This document shows positions 57,727 to 64,000 of a stretch of 64,000 bases of DNA, piece after piece; the first letter of the stretch is position 1; each line of letters begins with the position of its first letter. This stretch comes from Skermania piniformis (GTDB lineage: Bacteria > Actinomycetota > Actinomycetes > Mycobacteriales > Mycobacteriaceae). The notes below the pieces were generated by a model. The model had not been told where the DNA came from. It ran no database searches and was given only the letters and a program-made list of their open reading frames with translations. The translations under genes were made by a program, and so were the position numbers. The DNA is taken from the NCBI RefSeq assembly GCF_019285775.1, contig NZ_CP079105.1, positions 1,550,001-1,614,000 on the forward strand. Direction: 5' to 3'.

Positions 57727-58676
57727 TCGTCGGTGCCGCCGACGGTCCCCGCCCGATCGCGGTGGTCGGGCCGACCGCCACCGGAAAGTCGGCACTGGCG
57801 CTCAACTTGGCCGAACACCTCGGCGGTGAGATCGTCAACCTGGACGCGATGCAGCAGTACCGCGGGATGGACATAGGTACGGCCAAGGTTCCCGTGGCGG
57901 AGCGCCGCGGTATCCCGCATCACCGGCTCGACGTCCTCGACGTGACCGAGACCGCCACCGTAGCCGCCTATCAGCAGGCGGCCGCCGCCGACGTGGCCGC
58001 GATTCGGGCGCGGGGTGCGGTGCCGGTGTTGGTGGGTGGTTCGATGATGTACATCCAGGCGTTGTTGGACGACTGGAAGTTTCCCGCGACCGACCCGGCG
58101 GTCCGGGCGAAGTGGACCGGGTTGCTGGCCGAGCGCGGCGTCGCCGCACTGCACCGGGCACTGGCCGCGGCCGATCCGGCGGCCGCCGGCGCCATCCTGC
58201 CCACCGACGGCCGCCGGATCGTGCGTGCGCTCGAAGTGGTGGAGCTGACCGGGCGACCGTACGCGGCGTCCGCACCGGTGATCGGTAAACCGCGGTGGAA
58301 CACGGCCGTCGTTGCGGTCGACCGGCCCACGGGTGAGTTGGATGCCCGAATTGTTACCCGGACCGCAGCAATGTTTGCTCAGGGTTTGATCGACGAGGTG
58401 CGTAGACTGATCGACGGGGGAATTCGGGGCGGGATCACGGCGCGACGCGCCATTGGCTACGCACACGTGCTCTCGTACCTCGATGGAGACTACGATCTGG
58501 CCGAAGCACGGGAACGAACCATGATCAGTACGCGTCGCTACGTGCGGCGGCAACGATCCTGGTTCCGTCGTGATCCGCGGGTCCATTGGCTGGACGGGAC
58601 CCGGCAGGATCTGGTCGGGGACGTGGTGCGTTATGTGCAGTTGCGCGAGCCACGGCAGGAGCTGAAGGACACTTGA
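57723..58676 (+). CDS. miaA: tRNA dimethylallyltransferase
   Basis: Adds the isopentenyl group to A37 of tRNAs, before MiaB. It is 317 residues. P-loop [10 protein letters not shown] near residue 16; [47 protein letters not shown]; the tRNA-binding [18 protein letters not shown] at 57723 overlaps the upstream stop; the longer open frame reaching 56838 is out of context. Its stop overlaps the TTG of the methyltransferase gene. Confidence 0.96.
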   Translation: MIVGAADGPRPIAVVGPTATGKSALALNLAEHLGGEIVNLDAMQQYRGMDIGTAKVPVAERRGIPHHRLDVLDVTETATVAAYQQAAAADVAAIRARGAVPVLVGGSMMYIQALLDDWKFPATDPAVRAKWTGLLAERGVAALHRALAAADPAAAGAILPTDGRRIVRALEVVELTGRPYAASAPVIGKPRWNTAVVAVDRPTGELDARIVTRTAAMFAQGLIDEVRRLIDGGIRGGITARRAIGYAHVLSYLDGDYDLAEARERTMISTRRYVRRQRSWFRRDPRVHWLDGTRQDLVGDVVRYVQLREPRQELKDT

Positions 58677-59500
58677 GTCGCAGAGTCAGTACGCGTAACG
58701 CGTCGCTGCAACAGTGGCAGGCCTATCTCACCAATCGCGGCAAACGGAATCGGGACGGCCGATTTCTGGTGCAAGGGGTGCGGCCGATCACTCTTGCGGT
58801 CGAGCACCGCTGGCCGCTGGAGACGTTGATCTACCGACTCGGTGAGCCGGAGTTGTCCGGTTGGGCGCGGCAGTTGCTGGAGTCGGCCGGAGTGCCGACG
58901 GTCGGGTTGCTCGCCGAGCTGATGGACGAACTGGGGGAGAAATCCTCCGGAGTGCCGGAACTCGTCGCCGTCGCGTGCTCCCGGAAGTCGGAGTTGGCCG
59001 AGTTCACCGTGCGGCGCGGGTCGCCCGTGGTCGTGGTCGTGGACCGGCCCGGCTCGCCGGGCAATCTCGGCACGCTGATCCGCTCGGCCGACGCGTTCGG
59101 TGCGGCCGCGGTGGTGGTCACCGGGCACGGCGCCGATCAATACGATCCGCGCTGTGTGCGGGCGTCCACCGGATCGTTGTTCGCGATGCCGGTGTTCCGG
59201 GTGCCCGACCCGACGCACGTGGTGGCGTTTCGGGACCGGCACGCCGCTCTGGGCATACCGATGAGCATCGTCGGCACCGACGAAGACGGTCAATCGGCGC
59301 TCTACGACCATCCGTTCGCCGGCGGCACGATCCTGGTGATCGGCAACGAAAGTCGCGGAATGAGTGCCGCCTGGCGCCAGGTGTGTGACGCCACGGTGCA
59401 CATCCCGGTCGGCGGGGCCGCCTCGTCGCTGGGTGCCCCGTCGGCGGCGGCGGTCGCGCTCTACGAGATCGCCGCTCGCCAGGCGAGAGGACCGCGGTGA
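58673..59500 (+). CDS. SpoU/TrmH-family RNA 2'-O-methyltransferase
   Basis: 275 residues. N-terminal substrate-binding region ([17 protein letters not shown]) followed by the SPOUT knot: [23 protein letters not shown] (motif 1, with the conserved Asn/Arg), [12 protein letters not shown] (motif 2) and [22 protein letters not shown] (motif 3, with a modified NAS). It methylates rRNA or tRNA ribose; the target is not determined. The start is TTG at 58673 overlapping the miaA stop with GAAGGA upstream. Stop overlaps dapF GTG. In a translational-quality operon with miaA. Confidence 0.88.
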   Translation: MSRRVSTRNASLQQWQAYLTNRGKRNRDGRFLVQGVRPITLAVEHRWPLETLIYRLGEPELSGWARQLLESAGVPTVGLLAELMDELGEKSSGVPELVAVACSRKSELAEFTVRRGSPVVVVVDRPGSPGNLGTLIRSADAFGAAAVVVTGHGADQYDPRCVRASTGSLFAMPVFRVPDPTHVVAFRDRHAALGIPMSIVGTDEDGQSALYDHPFAGGTILVIGNESRGMSAAWRQVCDATVHIPVGGAASSLGAPSAAAVALYEIAARQARGPR

Positions 59501-60375
59501 CCGGTCCGGAGTTCCTGAAGGGCCATGGCACACAGAACGATTTCGTGGTGTTGCCGGACCCGCAGGCCCGGTTGGAGCTGACCCCGCAGCGGGTCGCCGC
59601 ACTGTGCGACCGACAGCGCGGCCTCGGTGCCGATGGGGTGCTGCGAGTGGCGACGGCCGGCGCCTTGCTCGCGGCCGGGGTGCTGGACGTGCTACCCGGC
59701 GGGATCGATCCGGCCGACTGGTTCATGGATTATCGCAATGCCGACGGATCGGTTGCCGAGATGTGCGGTAACGGGGTGCGGGTGTTCGCGCACTACCTCA
59801 CGGCGGCCGGACTGGTGTCGGACAGCGACTTCGTGGTGGGTAGCCGAGCCGGTGCTCGACCGGTCACCGTGCACGCAGCAGACGTCCGGTCCGGCGACGT
59901 GACCGTCGGCATGGGCCCGGTTCGAGAATTGGGCTCGGCGACCGTCACGCTGGCCGGACGGGAGTTCGTCGGGCTCGGCATCGACGTCGGCAATCCGCAC
60001 GTGGCGTGCATCGATCCGGGACTGACCGCCGCGGGGTTGGCCGGCCTGGATTTTGCCGTGCCACCGCGATACGACCCGGCGAGGTTTCCGTCCGGGGTGA
60101 ACGTGGAGATCCTGACCGCGCCGGATGCCGATGGTGTGCGGATGCGGGTGTACGAGCGCGGGGTGGGGGAGACCCGGTCTTGTGGGACCGGCACGGTCGC
60201 CGCTGCGGCGGCGGTACTGCACGCGACCGGTGCGACGGACGGCGAGGTGGTGGTCCACGTGCCCGGCGGCGCGATCCGGGTGACGATCGCCGCCGGCGTC
60301 GCCACCCTGCGCGGGCCGTCGGAGTTGGTTGCCGCCGGTCGGCTGAATCCGGCGTGGTGGGCCGGAATCGGCTGA
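59497..60375 (+). CDS. dapF: Diaminopimelate epimerase
   Basis: Converts LL- to meso-diaminopimelate for peptidoglycan and lysine. It is 292 residues. Catalytic cysteines Cys90 in [13 protein letters not shown] and Cys229 in [28 protein letters not shown] opens the protein; DVGNPHVAC and [10 protein letters not shown] are conserved. GTG at 59497 overlaps the methyltransferase stop. Same position as M. tuberculosis dapF between miaA and hflX. Confidence 0.96.
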   Translation: MTGPEFLKGHGTQNDFVVLPDPQARLELTPQRVAALCDRQRGLGADGVLRVATAGALLAAGVLDVLPGGIDPADWFMDYRNADGSVAEMCGNGVRVFAHYLTAAGLVSDSDFVVGSRAGARPVTVHAADVRSGDVTVGMGPVRELGSATVTLAGREFVGLGIDVGNPHVACIDPGLTAAGLAGLDFAVPPRYDPARFPSGVNVEILTAPDADGVRMRVYERGVGETRSCGTGTVAAAAAVLHATGATDGEVVVHVPGGAIRVTIAAGVATLRGPSELVAAGRLNPAWWAGIG

Positions 60376-60410
60376 GCGGGTCGACCGGCGAGAAACTCGG
60401 CTGCGCCGAC

Positions 60411-60443
60411 ATGTCCGACTCTGCCACCATGGAGCCGGTATGA
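60411..60443 (+). CDS. 10-codon upstream ORF overlapping the hflX start
   Basis: ATG...TGA encoding MSDSATMEPV. Its stop overlaps the hflX ATG in an ATGA arrangement. hflX itself has no clear ribosome-binding site, so this short frame may couple or meter its translation. The frame could arise by chance. Confidence 0.3.
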   Translation: MSDSATMEPV

Positions 60444-61849
60444 CGACGAACAGTGAACGATACGTGCCTTCGACAGGTGAATTGCAGCTCGACGAGCGGG
60501 ACGCGCTGCGTCGGGTGGCGGGACTGTCCACCGAACTCGGCGATGTCACCGAGGTCGAGTATCGGCAGTTGCGGCTGGAACGGGTGGTGCTGGTCGGGGT
60601 GTGGACCCAGGGCAGTGCGGCGCAGGCCGAAGCGAGTCTCGCCGAGCTGGCCGCGCTCGCGGAGACCGCCGGATCGGAGGTGTTGGCGGGGTTGATCCAG
60701 CGCCGGGATCGGCCGGACCCGGCCACCTACATCGGTTCGGGTAAGGCGGCCGAGTTACGCGAGGCGGTCCTGGCCACCGGCGCGGACACGGTGATCGCCG
60801 ACGGTGAGCTGACCCCGGCCCAGCTGACGGCGCTGGAGAAGGTGGTGGCGGTCAAGGTGGTCGATCGGACCGCGTTGATCCTGGACATCTTCGCCCAGCA
60901 CGCCACCTCGCGCGAAGGTAAGGCGCAGGTCTCGTTGGCCCAGATGGAGTACATGCTGCCGCGGCTGCGCGGCTGGGGCGAATCGATGTCCCGGCAGGCC
61001 GGCGGTCGGGCCGGCGGCACGGGGGGCGGCGTCGGGTTGCGCGGGCCCGGTGAAACGAAGATCGAAACCGATCGGCGGCGGATCCGGGAGCGGATGGCGA
61101 AGCTGCGGCGTGAGATCAAGGAGATGAAGGTTGCTCGGGACACGAAACGCACTCGCCGGCTGACCTCCGGCGTGCCGGCGGTGGCGATCGTCGGCTACAC
61201 CAACGCCGGTAAGTCCAGTCTGCTCAACGCGCTGACCGGAGCCGGCGTCCTGGTCGAGGACGCGCTGTTCGTCACGCTCGACCCGACCACCCGCCGCGCC
61301 GAGCTGGACGACGGCCGCACGATCGTGCTCACCGATACCGTGGGATTCGTTCGGCATCTGCCCACCCAGCTGGTCGAAGCCTTCCGCTCGACGCTCGAGG
61401 AGGTCGCCGACGCCGACCTGCTCCTGCACGTCGTGGACGGTTCCGACGCGGCTCCGGACGCGCAGATCGCCGCGGTTCGGGAGGTGATATCGCAGGTGGT
61501 TCGCGACACCGGCGTCGCGGCGCCGCCGGAGCTGCTGGTGGTGAACAAGATCGATGCTGCGAGCTCGCTGGGCTTGGCCCAGTTGCGTCGGCTGGTGCCG
61601 GACGCGGAGTTCGTTTCGGCGCGAACCGGAGACGGGATCGATCGGCTGCGCAGTCGGCTGGATCGATTGTCGGCCGAGCACGACATCGAGGTGGACGTGC
61701 TGGTGCCGTACACCCGCGGCGACCTGATCGCCCGGATGCATACCGCCGGGCGGATCGTCACCACTGCCCACGAGCCGGACGGCACCCGGGTGCGGGCGCG
61801 CGTACCGCGCGCACTGGCCGCCGAGCTGGGAGCCTATGCCGACCGCTGA
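60440..61849 (+). CDS. hflX: Ribosome-associated GTPase HflX
   Basis: Splits stalled or stressed 70S ribosomes using GTP. It is 469 residues. The N-terminal HflX-specific domain includes ETAGSEVLAGLIQRRDRPDP and YIGSGKAAELRE. A helical arm (KLRREIKEMKVARDTKR) precedes the G domain VAIVGYTNAGKSSLLN, switch-II DTVGFVRHLPTQ and NKID. ATG at 60440. It is followed by a secreted-protein gene that overlaps its last 14 bases. In mycobacteria hflX is linked to macrolide tolerance (known of the family). Confidence 0.95.
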   Translation: MTTNSERYVPSTGELQLDERDALRRVAGLSTELGDVTEVEYRQLRLERVVLVGVWTQGSAAQAEASLAELAALAETAGSEVLAGLIQRRDRPDPATYIGSGKAAELREAVLATGADTVIADGELTPAQLTALEKVVAVKVVDRTALILDIFAQHATSREGKAQVSLAQMEYMLPRLRGWGESMSRQAGGRAGGTGGGVGLRGPGETKIETDRRRIRERMAKLRREIKEMKVARDTKRTRRLTSGVPAVAIVGYTNAGKSSLLNALTGAGVLVEDALFVTLDPTTRRAELDDGRTIVLTDTVGFVRHLPTQLVEAFRSTLEEVADADLLLHVVDGSDAAPDAQIAAVREVISQVVRDTGVAAPPELLVVNKIDAASSLGLAQLRRLVPDAEFVSARTGDGIDRLRSRLDRLSAEHDIEVDVLVPYTRGDLIARMHTAGRIVTTAHEPDGTRVRARVPRALAAELGAYADR

Positions 61850-62984
61850 CCGGGACCGGTGGGTGACGGCGATGCCGCCACTCGCCGTCGTGCTGTGGGT
61901 ACTCGCGTCGGCCGGGTTCGGGTCGGCGCTGCTGGCGCCGCCGGGCCTTGCGCGCGCCGAGCCTGCGGCCGTCACAACCTATTGTCAGCCCACCGATCCC
62001 GGCCTGGACGAGCTGTCCGGGATGACCGAGCTGAACGGCGAGTTGTGGGCGATGGGCGACAGCGGCACCGACGAGCGGATTGCCCGGCTTGCCGCGATCG
62101 CGCCGGACGGTAGGTGTCCGGTTGCCGAGTGGGCGGCCAATCCGGTGGACCCGTTCGATGTCGAGGACCTGGCCACCTACGGCGGCGCCCTGTGGCTGTC
62201 CGATACCGGTGACAACCGCCGGGTGCGTTCGACGGTCGCGCTGGTCCGATGGGAACCGGATACCGGCGCCGGCGAACTGCATCGACTGACCTTTCCCGAC
62301 GGTCCGCACGACACCGAGGCGCTGTTGATCGGCCGGACCGGAGTGCCGGTGCTGATCACCAAGGATCTGCTGGGCCCGGCGCAGGTCTACGTCCCGGTCG
62401 ACGACATCCCGGTCGATCGTCTCGCCTCGCCCGGGCCCACCCCGCTGCGTTACGTCGGTACCGCCCGGCTGGACGCGGTGAGCGCGACCGGGGCGCCGCG
62501 GACCGGTTCGATGGTGACCGGGGCAGCGGTCAGTGTGGATGGTCGGGCCGCGGCCGTGCGTACCTACGGCGAGGTCTACCTGTTCCCGGTGTCGGACGGC
62601 GATGTCGCCGCAGCGGTCACCGGGCATGTGCCGGTGGCGATTGCGCTGCCGGCCCAGCCGCAGGGTGAGTCGGCGGCCTTCGCGCCGAACGGCGACCTGA
62701 TATTCGGGTCCGAGACCGGTGGCACCGGCCGGCCCTTGCCGCCGTTGCTGGTCCTACCCGGCGCCGCCCAATTGGTTGCACCGGACCCGGTGCCCGCGCC
62801 GCCGGCAACCGGCGCTGCCGCATCCGGGGCGAGCACACCCGGCCGGGATCGGTCCGGATTGCTCGTGGGTCTCGCGGCGATCGGGGTGGTGGCGGTCGGC
62901 CTCCTGCTGCACCGCCGCCGGCGGCGGTCGCGGGAGCGGAGTTCGACGATCGCACGCGGCCCCGGGGAGAGTACGCTAAGTTAA
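61836..62984 (+). CDS. Secreted repeat protein with C-terminal membrane anchor
   Basis: 382 residues. Signal-type N-terminal helix (PPLAVVLWVLASAGFGSALLA). The extracytoplasmic domain has an all-beta, propeller-like pattern with several Asp-rich turns (MGDSGTDERIAR, VEDLATYGG, LSDTGDNRRVR, DTEALLIGRTG) and conserved Gly/Trp positions. A Pro/Ala linker (PVPAPPATGAAASG), a C-terminal membrane helix (GLLVGLAAIGVVAVGLLL) and a cluster of arginines follow. ATG at 61836 overlaps the hflX end. No enzymatic motif is recognised; it is probably anchored to the cell surface. Confidence 0.8.
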   Translation: MPTADRDRWVTAMPPLAVVLWVLASAGFGSALLAPPGLARAEPAAVTTYCQPTDPGLDELSGMTELNGELWAMGDSGTDERIARLAAIAPDGRCPVAEWAANPVDPFDVEDLATYGGALWLSDTGDNRRVRSTVALVRWEPDTGAGELHRLTFPDGPHDTEALLIGRTGVPVLITKDLLGPAQVYVPVDDIPVDRLASPGPTPLRYVGTARLDAVSATGAPRTGSMVTGAAVSVDGRAAAVRTYGEVYLFPVSDGDVAAAVTGHVPVAIALPAQPQGESAAFAPNGDLIFGSETGGTGRPLPPLLVLPGAAQLVAPDPVPAPPATGAAASGASTPGRDRSGLLVGLAAIGVVAVGLLLHRRRRRSRERSSTIARGPGESTLS

Positions 62985-63044
62985 CCGAAATTCGCGCTCT
63001 CGGTGCGCGACGAGCGGCGGCGACGATGCCCCGAGGAGGCCGGT

Positions 63045-64000
63045 GTGGAACGTACGATCTTCGAACCCGAACACGACATGTTCCGGGAGTCCTACCGAAA
63101 GTTCCTGGACCAGTACGTGGCGCCGTTCCATCCGAAGTGGGAGGCAGACCACATCGTGGACCGCGGGGTCTGGCTGGAGGCCGGCAAGCAGGGGTTCCTC
63201 GGTACCGACGTACCCGAGGAGTTCGGCGGCGGTGGAGTCGACGACTTCCGCTACAACGCGGTGGTCACCGAGGAGTCGACCGCCGGCGGGTACAGCGGAC
63301 TCGGCTTCACGCTGCAGAACGACGTGATCGCGCCCTATCTGCTCGAGTTGACCAGCGACGAGCAGAAGCAGCGCTGGCTGCCCGGATTCTGTTCCGGCGA
63401 AATCATCACCGCGATCGCGATGACCGAGCCGGGCACCGGTAGCGACCTGCAGGGCATCAAGACCCGGGCGGTGCGCGACGGCAGCGATTGGGTGATCAAC
63501 GGGTCCAAGACGTTCATCACGAACGGCATCTTGTCCGACCTGGTGATCGTGGTAACGCAAACCGATCCGGACGCCGGCGCGCAAGGTTTCAGCTTGTTCG
63601 TCGTCGAGCGTGGTATGCCCGGTTTCGAGCGCGGTCGTCACCTGGACAAGATCGGTCTGGCCGCGCAGGACACCGCCGAACTGAGCTTCACCGACGTCCG
63701 GGTGCCCGCGGAGAACCTGCTCGGCAAAGAGGGTCTGGGGTTCATCCACCTGATGCAGAACCTGCCCCGCGAGCGGCTGTCCATCGCCGTCGGTGCGGCC
63801 GCTGCGATGGAGCGTTGCCTGGCGGAGACCACGCAGTACGTGCGCGATCGCAAGGCCTTCGGCCGTCCGATCGGCGCCCTGCAGAACACTCGGTTCGTGT
63901 TGGCCGAGTTGGCGACCAAGACGACGGTCGTCCGGGTGTTCGTCGACCGCTGCATCGAGCTGCTCAACCAGGACAAGCTCACCGTGCAGGAGGCCGCGAT
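63045..64000 (+). CDS. Acyl-CoA dehydrogenase, N-terminal 318 codons (FadE20-like; runs off the window)
   Basis: FAD-dependent alpha,beta-dehydrogenation of acyl-CoA. Visible: the N-terminal helical domain (FEPEHDMFRESYRKFLDQYV), the middle beta-domain AIAMTEPGTGSDLQGIKT, VINGSKTFITNG, and the start of the C-terminal domain (LPRERLSIAVGAAAAMERC, YVRDRKAFGRPI). The catalytic Glu region and the 3' end lie outside the window. GTG at 63045 is preceded by GAGGAGG with a seven-base spacer. Position after hflX matches fadE20 of M. tuberculosis; the substrate chain length is not determined. Confidence 0.93.
   Translation, partial: MERTIFEPEHDMFRESYRKFLDQYVAPFHPKWEADHIVDRGVWLEAGKQGFLGTDVPEEFGGGGVDDFRYNAVVTEESTAGGYSGLGFTLQNDVIAPYLLELTSDEQKQRWLPGFCSGEIITAIAMTEPGTGSDLQGIKTRAVRDGSDWVINGSKTFITNGILSDLVIVVTQTDPDAGAQGFSLFVVERGMPGFERGRHLDKIGLAAQDTAELSFTDVRVPAENLLGKEGLGFIHLMQNLPRERLSIAVGAAAAMERCLAETTQYVRDRKAFGRPIGALQNTRFVLAELATKTTVVRVFVDRCIELLNQDKLTVQEAA

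Overview
The window is a 64-kb piece of a high-GC actinobacterial chromosome. GTG starts, start/stop overlaps and apparently leaderless genes are common. Gene content and order point to Mycobacteriales, most likely a Nocardiaceae-type organism (Nocardia, Rhodococcus, Skermania or relatives). From memory, the left part follows the Mycobacterium tuberculosis order dnaE1 - ilvA - treZ/treY/treX - bioA-F-D - bioB - Rv1590/Rv1591 - nrtR - nadABC - hisDCBHA-impA-hisFI. The right part follows recA-recX ... miaB - Rv2732c - Rv2731 - Rv2728c - miaA - dapF - hflX - fadE20. gluABCD beside recX/miaB is the arrangement I recall from corynebacteria and nocardiae. The species cannot be named from the sequence alone.

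Layout. 1-5.4 kb: 3' end of dnaE1, a Baeyer-Villiger-type monooxygenase, a TPR protein and ilvA. 5.3-18 kb: treZ, a membrane GGDEF-EAL protein divergent from a Tat/lipoprotein periplasmic-binding-like protein, a diiron oxygenase paired with a ferredoxin/FAD reductase (FprB type), a small helix-turn-helix protein, and treY-treX. 18-27 kb: the biotin region (bioA, bioF-bioD, bioB-bsaP-DUF2567) with its TetR repressor gene bioQ, followed in the same transcript by thpR and a TerD/FtsK-like fusion. 27-32.8 kb: a 13E12/DUF222-HNH gene, then nrtR divergent from nadABC. 32.8-34.2 kb: a small membrane protein and a DUF6153/DUF305 pair. 34.2-40.9 kb: the histidine operon with a small membrane protein and impA inside it. 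41-43.6 kb: recA-recX and two unknown genes. 43.7-50.1 kb: sulfate assimilation (cysD, cysNC, cysQ, Rrf2), an unknown protein and a GMC oxidoreductase. 50.1-53.4 kb: a glutamate-type ABC transporter. 53.4-64 kb: tRNA modification (miaB, miaA), a SpoU methyltransferase, dapF, hflX, a secreted repeat protein and the 5' part of an acyl-CoA dehydrogenase.

Regulation visible in the DNA: perfect or near-perfect BioQ-type palindromes at bioQ/bioB and bioF; a perfect NrtR-type palindrome at nrtR/nadA; a LexA box plus a RecA-independent (PafBC/RecA-NDp type) promoter motif at recA; strong inverted repeats between convergent genes at 50.1 and 55.5 kb; and TAnnnT-N6..8-RTG promoter/start arrangements typical of leaderless mRNAs. 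No tRNA, rRNA, CRISPR array, IS element or prophage was found. No stretch longer than 300 bases lacks a gene. The most unusual items are the thpR - TerD/degenerate-FtsK pair under the bioQ promoter, bioA without a standard start codon, the G12(AG)6 tract beside the DUF305 ribosome-binding site, and the micro-ORF joining cysD to cysNC.
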